NCBI GenBank assembly: GCA_041627895.1
Contig: JBFKQC010000006.1
Coordinates: 23,221-87,220, forward strand
DNA length: 64,000 nt
Direction of reading: 5' to 3'
From: JBFKQC01 sp041627895
GTDB lineage: Bacteria > Pseudomonadota > Alphaproteobacteria > Rhodobacterales > Rhodobacteraceae
Part shown: piece after piece, positions 25,508 to 34,581 of the stretch
Layout of the letters: the number at the start of each line of letters is the position of its first letter
How positions within the stretch are numbered: position 1 is the first letter of the stretch
The notes under the pieces: model-generated
Told to the model about the DNA's origin: nothing
What the model saw: the letters and a program-made list of their open reading frames with translations, nothing else
Databases searched by the model: none
Made by a program: the position numbers and the translations under genes

Positions 25508-26710
25508 ATGCGCGTCTTCCTGATCGCCGGCGAAGCCTCGGGCGACCGGCTCGGCGCGGCGCTGATGGCGGGGTTGCACACGCTTGCCGGCAGCGTCGAG
25601 TTCGACGGTATCGGCGGGCCGCTGATGCAGGCCGAGGGGCTGGTCAGCCGCTTTCCGATGGACGAACTGTCAGTCTTCGGCATTGCCGAGGTGCTGCCGA
25701 AATACCGCCACCTGAAACGCCGCATCGCCGAGACCGCGCGCCGCGTGGCCGAGACGGGACCGGACGTGTTGATCACCATCGACAGCCCGGATTTCTGCCT
25801 GCGCGTCGCACGGCTGGTCAAGGCGGCAAGCGACGTGCGCGTCGTGCACTACGTCGCGCCCTCGGTCTGGGCCTGGCGCGCGGGCCGGGCGGCGAAGATG
25901 GCGGCCTCGGTCGACCAGGTGCTGGCGCTTCTGCCGTTCGAGCCGCCCTACATGCAGGCCGCGGGCCTGCGCTGCGATTTCGTCGGCCATCCGGTGGTCG
26001 CCGAGCCCCGGGCGACCGGCGCCGAGATCGCCGCCTTCCGCGCCGAAACCGGCATCGGCGACGCGCCGGTGCTTCTGGTGCTGCCCGGATCGCGCCGGGG
26101 CGAGGTCGGCCGGCTGGCGCCCACCTTCGGCGAGGCGCTGCGACCGGTGCTCGCCCGCCACCCCGAACAGCGCGTCGTCCTGCCTGCCGCACCGTCGGTG
26201 GCGAGCGCGGTGGTCGAGGCGGCACGGGCCTGGCCCGGCGATCCGGTGATCCTCGACCCGCGCGGCATGCCCGAGGCGGCCGCGGCGACCGCCAAGCGCG
26301 CCGCCTTCGCCGCCGCCGGCACCGCGCTCGCCGCCTCGGGGACCGTGTCGCTGGAACTTGCCGCCGCGGCGACGCCGATGGTGATCGCCTACGACATGAA
26401 CTGGCTCAGCTGGCAGATCATGAGCCGGATGCTGAAGACCGACACCGTGACGCTGGTGAACCTGGTAAGCGGCACCAGCACCGTGCCGGAATTCCTCGGC
26501 CCCGCGTGCAAGCCCGCCGCCATCGCCGGGGCGCTGGTTCGGCTGATCGAGGACGAGGCCGCGCGTACGGCGCAGATCAGCGCGATGGCCGACACCATGA
26601 TCCGGCTCGGCCAGGGCGCCGAACCGCCGGGCCTGCGCGCCGCCCGTGCCGTGCTCGACGGTCTCGGCACGCCGGCAGGGCCGCGCGGGTCCGCTGCTTC
26701 TTCTCGTTGA
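25508..26710 (+). CDS. lpxB: Lipid A disaccharide synthase
   Basis: LpxB joins lipid X to UDP-2,3-diacylglucosamine, giving the beta-1,6 disaccharide of lipid A. 400 residues, a GT19-family enzyme. Seen: FLIAGEASGDRLGAALM at the N-terminus, HYVAPSVWAWRAGR, CDFVGHPVV, LVLPGSRRGEV and the donor-site stretch ASGTVSLELAAAATPMV. It is the last gene of the envelope cluster; mnmA converges from the right, 135 bases away. That gap holds no gene I can support. Confidence 0.96.
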   Translation: MRVFLIAGEASGDRLGAALMAGLHTLAGSVEFDGIGGPLMQAEGLVSRFPMDELSVFGIAEVLPKYRHLKRRIAETARRVAETGPDVLITIDSPDFCLRVARLVKAASDVRVVHYVAPSVWAWRAGRAAKMAASVDQVLALLPFEPPYMQAAGLRCDFVGHPVVAEPRATGAEIAAFRAETGIGDAPVLLVLPGSRRGEVGRLAPTFGEALRPVLARHPEQRVVLPAAPSVASAVVEAARAWPGDPVILDPRGMPEAAAATAKRAAFAAAGTALAASGTVSLELAAAATPMVIAYDMNWLSWQIMSRMLKTDTVTLVNLVSGTSTVPEFLGPACKPAAIAGALVRLIEDEAARTAQISAMADTMIRLGQGAEPPGLRAARAVLDGLGTPAGPRGSAASSR

Positions 26711-26845
26711 AAATATGCAAGTCCCGCCCTGGCCGCCGGCGCCGCGCGGCACCGGGGCGTCGCGCGGCAACCGGCGGAAAAGAGCGCGCGGTAGCGCACA
26801 TCATGGTAACCGGCCGGCGTTGCGGGATGATGCGGCCGAGCGGGC

Positions 26846-27982
26846 TCAGCCGCGCCCGATCCAGCCGCCGCCGTAGATCCGCGTGCCGTCCGGCTCGTAG
26901 AACACGCAGGCCTGCCCGGGCGAGACGCCTTCCTCGGCCACGACCAGTTCCACCTCGGCTTCGGTTTCCGAGACCGGGCGGATCACCGCGTCGCGCGGCG
27001 GCCGGGTCGAGCGCACCTTGACCGCCAGCGGCCATTCCGCCCGCGCGGCGAATGGCGCATCGCCCAGCCAGTTGATCTGGCGCACCGGGATCGTCCGGGT
27101 GGCCAGCATCGCTTTCGGCCCCACGATCACGCGCCGCGCGTCGACGTCCAGCCGCACCACGTATAGCGGCTCGTCCAGCCCGCCGATACCGAGGCCCCTA
27201 CGCTGGCCGACCGTGTAGTGGATCACGCCACGATGCTCGCCCAGCACGCGCCCGTCGGCATGAACGATCTCGCCCGGCTCGGCCGCGCCCGGCCGCAGCT
27301 TCTCGATCACCGCCGCGTAATCGCCGTTCGGCACAAAGCAGATATCCTGGCTGTCGGGCTTGTCGGCGACGGACAGCCCGTGCCGCGCGGCCAGCGCGCG
27401 GGTCTCGGCCTTCGACGTCAGCCCGCCCAGCGGAAAGCGCAGGAATGCCAGCTGTTCCGGCGTCGTCGAGAACAGGAAATAGGACTGGTCGCGCGCCGGA
27501 TCGGCCGCGCTGTGCAGTTCCGGCCCGCACGGGCCGAGGCGGCGCCGGATGTAATGCCCGGTCGCCATGCAGTCGGCGTCGAGGTCCTTCGCGGTCTCCA
27601 TGAGGTCACGGAACTTCACCCGTTCGTTGCAGCGGATACAGGGCACCGGCGTGGCGCCGGCCAGGTAGCTGTCGGCGAATTCGTCGATCACCGCCTCGCG
27701 AAACACGGTCTCGTAATCCAGCACGTAGTGCGGAAACCCCATGTCCCCGGCCACGCGGCGCGCGTCGTGGATGTCGATCCCGGCACAGCAGGCGCCCTTT
27801 TTCGCCAGCGCCGCGCCGTGGTCGTAAAGCTGCAGCGTGACGCCCACCACGTCGTAGCCCTCGCGCGCCAGTTCCGCCGCGACCACCGACGAATCGACAC
27901 CGCCCGACATGGCGACGACCACGCGGGTCTCGGCGGGCGGCTTGGCAAAGCCCAGCGAGTTGATCTCGGCATCGAGCGCCAT
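26846..27982 (-). CDS. mnmA: tRNA-specific 2-thiouridylase
   Basis: MnmA activates U34 of Lys, Glu and Gln tRNAs with ATP and inserts sulfur. 378 residues. PP-loop VVVAMSGGVDSSVVA near residue 20; the two catalytic Cys are in PVPCIRCNERVKF and DSQDICFVPNGDY. The frame is open further upstream, but AGGAG sits 7 bases before the ATG at 27982, which decides the start. It is transcribed away from sciP; the 122 bases between the two starts hold both promoters. Confidence 0.95.
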   Translation of the reverse strand: MALDAEINSLGFAKPPAETRVVVAMSGGVDSSVVAAELAREGYDVVGVTLQLYDHGAALAKKGACCAGIDIHDARRVAGDMGFPHYVLDYETVFREAVIDEFADSYLAGATPVPCIRCNERVKFRDLMETAKDLDADCMATGHYIRRRLGPCGPELHSAADPARDQSYFLFSTTPEQLAFLRFPLGGLTSKAETRALAARHGLSVADKPDSQDICFVPNGDYAAVIEKLRPGAAEPGEIVHADGRVLGEHRGVIHYTVGQRRGLGIGGLDEPLYVVRLDVDARRVIVGPKAMLATRTIPVRQINWLGDAPFAARAEWPLAVKVRSTRPPRDAVIRPVSETEAEVELVVAEEGVSPGQACVFYEPDGTRIYGGGWIGRG

Positions 27983-28104
27983 GAAGGACTCCTGAATGAA
28001 CCCGCGGAATATAGGAAAATCCGAGGCACTCACAAGTCCGGGTTTCACCGGCTATTAAACCATTCCTGCGCAGTCTGCCCGCGAGCAGAACGAAGGACGA
28101 CCGG

Positions 28105-28377
28105 ATGTATCTACGCAAAGTCGACGGCCCGCGAACGGTAACCCTGCCGGACGGCACCGTTATTTCGCGTGCAGACATGCCTCCGGCCAATACCCGACGC
28201 TGGGTCGCCAGCCGCAAGGCGGCGGTGGTGCGCGGCGTCATCTCGGGGCTGCTGCCGCTGGCCGAGGCGCTGGAAACATATGGCCTCAGCGAGGCGGAAT
28301 TCGAGGAATGGCGCCTGGCCGTCGAACGGCATGGAATCGCCGCGCTGAAGGCCACCACGCTGCAGAAATACCGTTGA
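28105..28377 (+). CDS. sciP: CtrA inhibitor SciP (DUF1153)
   Basis: SciP is a small alphaproteobacterial protein that in Caulobacter binds CtrA and blocks its activation of transcription. 90 residues, the family size. Seen: PRTVTLPDGTVISRADMPP, RRWVASRKAAVVRGVISG, and the helix-turn-helix-like ALETYGLSEAEFEEWRLAVE. It lies 101 bases before ctrA in the same direction. Adjacency of inhibitor and target suggests joint control of motility or cell-cycle genes, as CtrA does in this group. Confidence 0.92.
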   Translation: MYLRKVDGPRTVTLPDGTVISRADMPPANTRRWVASRKAAVVRGVISGLLPLAEALETYGLSEAEFEEWRLAVERHGIAALKATTLQKYR

Positions 28378-28410
28378 CTTCAAGTTGAGTGCAGAATTTC
28401 CACATCTCTG

Positions 28411-28427
28411 GTAACGTGCGGTTAACC
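28411..28427 (+). promoter_or_regulatory. Putative CtrA box upstream of ctrA
   Basis: GTAA-CGTGCGG-TTAACC fits the CtrA consensus TTAA-N7-TTAAC with one mismatch. It lies 52-68 bases before the ctrA ATG. A further GTAACCTTAAC stretch follows at 28441-28451. CtrA autoregulation is known in Caulobacter; here it is inferred from the motif. Confidence 0.6.
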
Positions 28428-28478
28428 TTTTGCCGCCAGAGTAACCTTAACGAATGCGGATGAAGTGGAGTTTTGCAC

Positions 28479-29192
28479 ATGCGGGTGCTTCTGGTTGAAG
28501 ACGATCCCACGACGTCGCGCAGCATCGAATTGATGCTGACCCATGCCAATCTCAACGTCTACGCGACCGATCTGGGCGAGGAAGGGATCGATCTGGCGAA
28601 GCTCTACGACTACGACCTGATCCTGCTGGACCTGAACCTGCCCGACATGAACGGCCACGACGTGCTGCGCCAATTGCGGCTCGCACGGATCGATACGCCG
28701 ATCCTGATCCTCTCGGGCGCTGACGATACCGAGAACAAGCTGAAGGGCTTCGGCTTCGGCGCCGACGACTATCTGACCAAGCCGTTCCACCGCGAGGAGC
28801 TGGTGGCGCGCATCCACGCGATAATCCGCCGGTCCAAGGGCCATTCGCAATCGGTGATCCGCACCGGCGCGGTCGAAGTCAACCTCGACGCCAAGACGGT
28901 CGAGGTCGACGGCAAGCCGGTCCACCTGACCGGCAAGGAATACCAGATGCTCGAACTTCTGAGCCTTCGGAAGGGCACGACGTTGACCAAGGAGATGTTC
29001 CTGAACCATCTCTACGGCGGGATGGACGAGCCGGAACTGAAGATCATCGACGTGTTCATCTGCAAGCTTCGCAAGAAGCTCAGCCAGGCCACCGGCGGCG
29101 AGAATTACATCGAAACGGTCTGGGGCCGCGGCTACGTGCTGCGCGATCCCGAACCCTCGGCACTGGACGAGCAGATCGCCATCGGTGCCTGA
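28479..29192 (+). CDS. ctrA: Cell-cycle response regulator CtrA
   Basis: An OmpR-type response regulator of 237 residues. Receiver domain: MRVLLVEDDPTTSRSIELML, phospho-acceptor Asp51 in LILLDLNLPD, Lys in DDYLTKPFHREEL. The winged-helix DNA-binding domain from about 125 has HLTGKEYQMLELLSLRKG and CKLRKKLSQATGG with VWGRGYVLRDP at the end. The GKEYQMLELL and long SLRKGTTLTKEMFLNHLYGGMDEPE stretch is characteristic of CtrA. GGAG lies 9 bases before the ATG. In Rhodobacteraceae CtrA mainly controls motility and gene-transfer-agent release, rather than being essential. Confidence 0.96.
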   Translation: MRVLLVEDDPTTSRSIELMLTHANLNVYATDLGEEGIDLAKLYDYDLILLDLNLPDMNGHDVLRQLRLARIDTPILILSGADDTENKLKGFGFGADDYLTKPFHREELVARIHAIIRRSKGHSQSVIRTGAVEVNLDAKTVEVDGKPVHLTGKEYQMLELLSLRKGTTLTKEMFLNHLYGGMDEPELKIIDVFICKLRKKLSQATGGENYIETVWGRGYVLRDPEPSALDEQIAIGA

Positions 29193-29218
29193 GCCGCACC
29201 CTGGTGTCACTCCCCACG

Positions 29219-29236
29219 CGGCCGCCTCCGGGCGGC
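29219..29236 (+). terminator. Possible terminator after ctrA
   Basis: A 7-bp stem GGCCGCC/GGCGGCC with loop TCCG, 26 bases after the ctrA stop. The T-tract that follows is poor (CGTGACTTT), so termination is uncertain. Confidence 0.4.
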
Positions 29237-29325
29237 CCGTGACTTTCTGATCCTGCCACACTCACGGGCTGGACCTCTCCAGGGTGCGCTCCTATCACTT
29301 GGGGGACATCCCTGGAGGGACCGGC

Positions 29326-31455
29326 GTGGCGGACGCGGACGACATCGACAAGCTGACCGAGACCGAGGCGGCGGCAGAACTGGCGCGGCTGGCGGCGCTG
29401 CTGAACCGGGCCGACCGGGCCTATCACGCCGCGGACGCGCCCGAGATCAGCGATGCGGAATACGACGCGCTGAAGCGGCGCAATGCCGCGATCGAGGCCG
29501 CCTTTGCGCACCTGAAGCGCGACGACAGCCCGACCGAGCAGGTCGGCGCCCCGGTCTCGGACACCTTCGCCAAGGTCACGCACGCGGTGCGGATGCTGTC
29601 GCTCGCCAATGCCTTCGACGCGGCCGATATCGAGGATTTCGACGACACGGTGCGCCGCTATCTCGGGCTTCGCGACGGCGACCCGGTGCTGGCCTACACG
29701 GCCGAGCCCAAGATCGACGGTCTGTCGCTTTCCCTGCGCTACGAGGGCGGGCGGCTGACACAGGCCGCGACCCGCGGCGACGGCGAGACCGGCGAGAACG
29801 TCACCGCCAATGCCCGCACCATCGCCGACATCCCCGGCCGCCTCGACGGCGCGCCGGAGGTGCTGGAGGTGCGCGGCGAGGTTTACATGAGCCACGCCGA
29901 TTTCGCCACGCTGAACGCGCGCCAGGCCGAGACCGGCGCCAAGACCTTCGCCAATCCGCGAAACGCCGCCGCAGGATCGCTGCGCCAGCTTGACGCGGGC
30001 ATCACGCGATCCCGCCCGCTGCGGTTCTTCGCCTATGGCTGGGGCGAGGTCAGCGAGGTGCTGGCCGACACCCAGATCGCCGCGCTCGGGCGGCTGAACG
30101 CGCTCGGCTTCGCGACCAACCCGCTGACCAGGCTCTGCGCGGGTCCGGCCGAGATGCTGAGCCATTACGCCCGGATCGAGGCGCAGCGCGCCACGCTCGG
30201 CTACGACATCGACGGCGTGGTCTACAAGGTCGACGACCTCGCGCTGCAGCGCCGCCTCGGCGTGCGCTCGACGACGCCGCGCTGGGCGATCGCGCACAAA
30301 TTCCCGGCCGAGCTTGCCTGGACCAGACTGGAAAAGATCGAGATCCAGGTCGGCCGCACCGGCGCGCTGTCCCCTGTGGCGCGGCTGACGCCCGTCACGG
30401 TCGGCGGCGTCGTGGTCTCGAACGCGACGCTGCACAACGAGGATTACATCGCCGGACGCGATGCCCAGGGCAACCCGATCCGCGACGGCAAGGACATCCG
30501 CGAGGGCGACTGGGTGCAGGTCTACCGCGCCGGCGACGTGATCCCCAAGGTCGCCGATGTCGACCTGAGCCAGCGCCCGGACGACGCGCAGCCCTACGCG
30601 TTTCCGGACAGGTGCCCGATCTGCGGCTCGGACGCGATCCGCGAAGCGGGCGACGCGGTGCGCCGCTGCACCGGCGGCGTGATCTGCGCCGCGCAGGCGG
30701 TGGAGAAGCTGAAGCATTTCGTCAGCCGCGCCGCGTTCGACATCGAGGGGCTCGGCGCCAGGCAGATCGAGGCCTTTTATGACGACGACACGCTGCCGAT
30801 CCGCGAACCGGCGGACATCTTCACGCTGAAGGCGCGCGACGAGGCCAATGTCGCGAAGCTGAAGAACCGCGACGGCTATGGCGACAAGAGCGCGAAGAAC
30901 CTGTTTCAGGCGATTGAGGACAAACGGAAAATTCCGCTGAACCGCCTGATCTTTGCGCTCGGCATCCGCCATGTGGGCGAAAGCGCCGCGGCGCTGCTGG
31001 CGGCGAATTACGGCACTTGGAGGAATTTCGAGCGCGCGATGACCGCGGCGACCGTGGGCGACGGCCCGGAATGGGACGCGCTGACCGCCATCGACGGGGT
31101 GGGCAACGTGATGGCGGCCTCGCTGGTCACGGCCTTCCACCAGGAGGCCGAACGCGCCTCGATCGACCGGCTGGTCACGCAACTGGACGTGCAGGAGGTC
31201 GCGCCGCGCGGCCAGGTCGACAGCCCGGTCGCCGGCAAGACGGTGGTCTTCACCGGCACGCTGGAACGGATGACCCGGGCAGAGGCCAAGGCGCGGGCCG
31301 AGGCGCTGGGGGCCAGGGTCGCGGGGTCGGTCTCGGCGAAGACCGACCTGGTCGTGGCCGGGCCGGGCGCCGGATCGAAGGCGAAGAAGGCCGCGGACCT
31401 GGGCATCGAGACCATCGACGAGGATGCCTGGCTGTCGCTCATCGCGGGGACATGA
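29326..31455 (+). CDS. ligA: NAD-dependent DNA ligase
   Basis: LigA seals nicks in replication and repair using NAD. 709 residues. N-terminal Ia domain, then adenylation domain with nucleophile Lys129 in YTAEPKIDGLSLSLRY. OB-fold and a four-Cys zinc finger (CPICG ... RRCTGGVIC), HhH region, and a C-terminal BRCT domain (from about 620, GKTVVFTGTLERM). GTG at 29326 was chosen because GGAGGG lies 6 bases upstream; the frame also opens 14 codons earlier. The stop overlaps the recG ATG as ATGA. Confidence 0.96.
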   Translation: MADADDIDKLTETEAAAELARLAALLNRADRAYHAADAPEISDAEYDALKRRNAAIEAAFAHLKRDDSPTEQVGAPVSDTFAKVTHAVRMLSLANAFDAADIEDFDDTVRRYLGLRDGDPVLAYTAEPKIDGLSLSLRYEGGRLTQAATRGDGETGENVTANARTIADIPGRLDGAPEVLEVRGEVYMSHADFATLNARQAETGAKTFANPRNAAAGSLRQLDAGITRSRPLRFFAYGWGEVSEVLADTQIAALGRLNALGFATNPLTRLCAGPAEMLSHYARIEAQRATLGYDIDGVVYKVDDLALQRRLGVRSTTPRWAIAHKFPAELAWTRLEKIEIQVGRTGALSPVARLTPVTVGGVVVSNATLHNEDYIAGRDAQGNPIRDGKDIREGDWVQVYRAGDVIPKVADVDLSQRPDDAQPYAFPDRCPICGSDAIREAGDAVRRCTGGVICAAQAVEKLKHFVSRAAFDIEGLGARQIEAFYDDDTLPIREPADIFTLKARDEANVAKLKNRDGYGDKSAKNLFQAIEDKRKIPLNRLIFALGIRHVGESAAALLAANYGTWRNFERAMTAATVGDGPEWDALTAIDGVGNVMAASLVTAFHQEAERASIDRLVTQLDVQEVAPRGQVDSPVAGKTVVFTGTLERMTRAEAKARAEALGARVAGSVSAKTDLVVAGPGAGSKAKKAADLGIETIDEDAWLSLIAGT

Positions 31456-33542
31456 GCGGGCGGCCGGAAATCCTGTTTCCGCTGTTCGCGGATATCGAGA
31501 CGCTGCCGGGCGTCGGCCCCAAGATCGCCCGGACGCTTGCCGGGATCGAGGTCGAGAAGCCGCGCGACCTGATCTTCACGCTGCCCTGGTCCGGGATCGA
31601 CCGGCACCGCCGGGCGACGATCCTGGGCGCCGATCTGCCGCAGGTGCAGACCGTCGAGGTCGAGATCGGCCGCCACCTGCCGCCCCGCGCCAAGGGCCGG
31701 CCCTATCGGGTCGAGGTGCGCGACGCGCGGACCACGTTCCAGCTGGTGTTCTTTCACCCGCGCGAGGACTGGCTGAAGCGGCAGTTGCCGACGGGCCAGC
31801 GCCGGGTGGTGTCGGGCAAGGTCGAGCTGTTCGACGGCATCGGCCAGATGCCGCATCCCGACCACATCCTGCGCCCGGAAGAGGCCGACGAGATCCCGCC
31901 CTTCGAGCCGGTCTATCCGCTGACCTCGGGTCTGACGCAGCGCGTCGTCGCCAAGGCCGCGGCGGCGGCGCTGACCCGCGCGCCGGAGCTGGCCGAATGG
32001 ATCGACCCGGGGCTGCGCGCGCGCGAGGGCTGGCCGGCCTGGCGCGCGGCGCTGGACACCGCGCATCACCCGCTCGGCACGGCCGAGATCGCCGCGACCT
32101 CGCCGGCACGCCAGCGGCTTGCCTATGACGAACTGTTCGCGCATCAGCTGACGCTGGCGCTGGCGCGCGCCGCGGTGCGCAAGGGCAAGGGCGTGCCGAC
32201 CACGGGCGACGGCGCGCTGCGCGCCAAGGTGCTGGCATCGCTGCCCTACCAGCCGACCGGCGCGCAGACCCGCGCGGTCGGCGAGATCGCCGGCGACATG
32301 GTCGAGCCCTACCGGATGAACCGCCTGCTGCAGGGCGACGTGGGCGCGGGCAAGACGCTGGTCGCCCTGATGGCGCTTCTGATCGCGGTCGAGGCGGGCG
32401 GGCAGGGCGCGATGATGGCGCCCACGGAAATCCTCGCCCGCCAGCACCTGGGCGGGCTGCGCCCGCTTGCCGAGGCGGCGGGCGTCGTGCTGGAGCTGCT
32501 CACCGGCCGCGACAAGGGCGCCGAACGCGCCGCCAAGCTTGCCGCGCTGAAGGCCGGCGATATCCATATCCTCGTCGGCACCCATGCAGTGTTCCAGCAG
32601 GACGTGGAATTCCGCGACCTGCGCCTGGCGGTGGTCGACGAACAGCACCGTTTCGGCGTGGCGCAGCGGATGGAACTGGGCGCCAAGGGACGCGCGGCGG
32701 ACATGCTGGTGATGACCGCGACGCCGATCCCGCGCAGCCTGGCGCTGGCGCAATACGGCGACATGGACGTCTCGGTGCTGGACGAGAAGCCGCCGGGGCG
32801 AAAGCCGGTCACGACGGCGCTGGTCAGCGCGGGCCGGATGGACGAGGTGGTGGAACATCTGCGCAAGGCCGTGGCCGAGGGGCGGCAGGCCTACTGGGTC
32901 TGCCCGCTGGTCGAGGAAAGCGAGGCGGTGGACATGACCGCCGCCGAGGAACGCTTCAAGCGGCTGCGCGCGGCGCTCGGGCAGGACGTCGTCGGTCTGG
33001 TCCATGGCCAGCTGCCGCCCGTCGAAAAGGACGCCGCCATGGCGGCCTTCGTCGGCGGCGAAACGCGGGTCTTGGTCTCGACCACGGTGATCGAGGTCGG
33101 CGTCGACGTGCCGAACGCCTCGATCATGGTGATCGAGCGCGCGGAATCTTTCGGGCTGGCGCAACTGCACCAGCTGCGCGGCCGGGTCGGGCGGGGGGCC
33201 GCGGCCTCGACCTGTCTCCTGATGTACCAGCCGCCGCTGAGCGAGGGCGGGCGGCGCCGGCTGGAGACCTTGCGGGAAACCGAGGACGGGTTCCGCATTG
33301 CCGAGGAAGACCTTGCGATGCGCGGCGCGGGCGATCTGATCGGCACCGCGCAGTCCGGGCTGCCCAGGTTCCGCATCGCCGACCTGGAACGGCAATCCGC
33401 GCTGATGGCGCTGGCGCAGTCGGACGCGCGAAAGCTGCTGACCGACGACCCGGGGCTGACATCCCCCCGCGGCCAGGCCGCGCGCGTGCTGCTCTGGCTG
33501 ATGGAGCAGGACAAGGCAATCCGTTTGATTTCCGTGGGTTAA
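31452..33542 (+). CDS. recG: ATP-dependent DNA helicase RecG
   Basis: RecG remodels stalled replication forks and branched recombination intermediates. 696 residues. N-terminal wedge/OB region includes LPGVGPKIARTLAG. SF2 helicase motifs: Walker A GDVGAGKT (about 295-302), motif II DEQH near 395 (VVDEQHRFGV), motif III MTATPIPRSLAL, motif VI QLHQLRGRVGRG. It overlaps ligA by 4 bases, so the two repair genes are translationally coupled. A C-terminal TRG-like region follows the last motif. The next gene, 105 bases on, has a LexA-type box. Confidence 0.96.
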   Translation: MSGRPEILFPLFADIETLPGVGPKIARTLAGIEVEKPRDLIFTLPWSGIDRHRRATILGADLPQVQTVEVEIGRHLPPRAKGRPYRVEVRDARTTFQLVFFHPREDWLKRQLPTGQRRVVSGKVELFDGIGQMPHPDHILRPEEADEIPPFEPVYPLTSGLTQRVVAKAAAAALTRAPELAEWIDPGLRAREGWPAWRAALDTAHHPLGTAEIAATSPARQRLAYDELFAHQLTLALARAAVRKGKGVPTTGDGALRAKVLASLPYQPTGAQTRAVGEIAGDMVEPYRMNRLLQGDVGAGKTLVALMALLIAVEAGGQGAMMAPTEILARQHLGGLRPLAEAAGVVLELLTGRDKGAERAAKLAALKAGDIHILVGTHAVFQQDVEFRDLRLAVVDEQHRFGVAQRMELGAKGRAADMLVMTATPIPRSLALAQYGDMDVSVLDEKPPGRKPVTTALVSAGRMDEVVEHLRKAVAEGRQAYWVCPLVEESEAVDMTAAEERFKRLRAALGQDVVGLVHGQLPPVEKDAAMAAFVGGETRVLVSTTVIEVGVDVPNASIMVIERAESFGLAQLHQLRGRVGRGAAASTCLLMYQPPLSEGGRRRLETLRETEDGFRIAEEDLAMRGAGDLIGTAQSGLPRFRIADLERQSALMALAQSDARKLLTDDPGLTSPRGQAARVLLWLMEQDKAIRLISVG

Positions 33543-33570
33543 CCGCCTCGCTCACTTTTTGTTCACGAAT

Positions 33571-33585
33571 GTTCTTAAAAAGTTC
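33571..33585 (+). promoter_or_regulatory. LexA-type SOS box, GTTC-N7-GTTC
   Basis: GTTC-TTAAAAA-GTTC, the published alphaproteobacterial LexA operator form. A third GTTC at 33561-33564 has a 6-base spacing to the first, forming a GTTC triplet. It is 63 bases before the ATG of the 39-codon ORF, and the interval is AT-rich, unlike the surroundings, as expected for a promoter. Confidence 0.6.
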
Positions 33586-33647
33586 TTTACAAGACCCGGC
33601 AAATTTGAGAACAAATTAGCAACAAATCGAACGAAAGGCCGCCCGCC

Positions 33648-33767
33648 ATGATCGCCGAACTGAAGAGGGTCATCGCCCGCTCTGACACGATTCTACAGGA
33701 TTTCGCCGGTGCCGCGGCGCTGGTCCTGATGCTGGTGGTGGGCCTCAATCTGCCGCTTGCAAGCTAG
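33648..33767 (+). CDS. 39-residue putative single-span membrane protein under a LexA-type box
   Basis: I do not recognise a family. The ATG follows GAAAGG at 9 bases. N-terminal 19 residues are charged and amphipathic (MIAELKRVIARSDTILQDF); residues 20-37 are strongly hydrophobic (AGAAALVLMLVVGLNLPL), ending AS. Predicted topology is a single inner-membrane helix. A LexA-type GTTC-N7-GTTC box lies upstream and a strong terminator downstream, so it forms its own unit. Caulobacter SidA (29 residues, SOS-induced, single-span, blocks FtsW) has the same general plan; no sequence relationship is claimed. Coding status is inferred. Confidence 0.6.
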   Translation: MIAELKRVIARSDTILQDFAGAAALVLMLVVGLNLPLAS

Positions 33768-33939
33768 GGTTTCTGCCTGCGTTCTGTTCCCGGCCGGCCC
33801 CGCGTCCCTGTCCCCAATAGCCGACGCGACACCGCCGACCTGCCTGTCCCGGCGCGGGGCGATCCTCACCGCCCCTGGGTCCGGCCGACCGGCGCCTCGA
33901 GTGTCCCCTCGACAGGCGCCAGCCCAACAGACGCCACTT

Positions 33940-33973
33940 CCGCCGCCTCCGGTCCCGGGGGCGGCGGTTTTTT
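33940..33973 (+). terminator. Rho-independent terminator after the 39-aa ORF
   Basis: An 8-bp GC stem CCGCCGCC/GGCGGCGG, 12-base loop, then TTTTTT. It lies 172 bases after the 39-codon ORF. The stretch 33768-33939 between them contains no gene I can support and could be a long 3' untranslated region. Confidence 0.8.
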
Positions 33974-34066
33974 CTGTTGCGGTCTGCGATGCGGGCTTTG
34001 CCCCCAAAGGCCCGCGGTCTTCGTCTTGGGAATTGTCCTGCCGGGTGAAAAAAGCCGTCTTGCGGC

Positions 34067-34516
34067 TTAGGCGCAGGCGGCCTTTTCGGCCTCGGCCATG
34101 GCTTCGGCGGCGGCCTCAAGCGTCAGCATGATCGAGGCGTGGCGGTTCTTGAAGTCCTTGGCGGGCAGCAGCACCTCGAGCCCGTCAAACGGCGCGTCCG
34201 GCACCGGGCCGTCGGATTTCAGCATCGCCTTCAGCTGGTCGCGCGCGGTTTCCACCTCGGCGCGGGTGCGGCCGATGATGTTGGCGCCGACGACCGAGGC
34301 CGCCGCCTGGCCGAGAGCGCAGGCCTTCACGTCCTGGCCGTATCCGCTGATCCGGCCGCCATTCGTCTCGATATCCACGGTCACGGTCGAGCCGCAGAGC
34401 GGCGAGCGCTTCTTGACCGTCGCCTGGGGATGCGCCAGCCGGTCGGTAAACGGGATGTCGGCCGCCAGTTCCAGGATGCGGCCGGAATACAGCTTGATCA
34501 GATCGGCGTCGCTCAT
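34067..34516 (-). CDS. NifU/IscU-like iron-sulfur scaffold protein
   Basis: 149 residues of the NifU N-terminal family, the scaffold on which Fe-S clusters are built. Conserved Cys are in RSPLCGSTVTVDI and QDVKACALGQAAASV; a third Cys is almost terminal (AEKAACA), where canonical IscU has it in the core. Asp after the first motif differs too. This variant form is common in Rhodobacteraceae outside the isc/suf operons. The ATG giving MSDADLIKLY was preferred to an upstream one. It is divergent from hisI, 65 bases apart. Whether it works with Suf is not shown. Confidence 0.82.
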   Translation of the reverse strand: MSDADLIKLYSGRILELAADIPFTDRLAHPQATVKKRSPLCGSTVTVDIETNGGRISGYGQDVKACALGQAAASVVGANIIGRTRAEVETARDQLKAMLKSDGPVPDAPFDGLEVLLPAKDFKNRHASIMLTLEAAAEAMAEAEKAACA

Positions 34517-34581
34517 GGCTTTTCTCGTTTCACTGAACACCCTACATAGGCGCGGCATCCGCGCATGGAAAGGAAATCTTC

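Noticed and set aside
26711..26845. Short open frames between lpxB and mnmA
   Set aside because: They are Arg/Pro-rich shadow frames without ribosome-binding sites or recognisable motifs.
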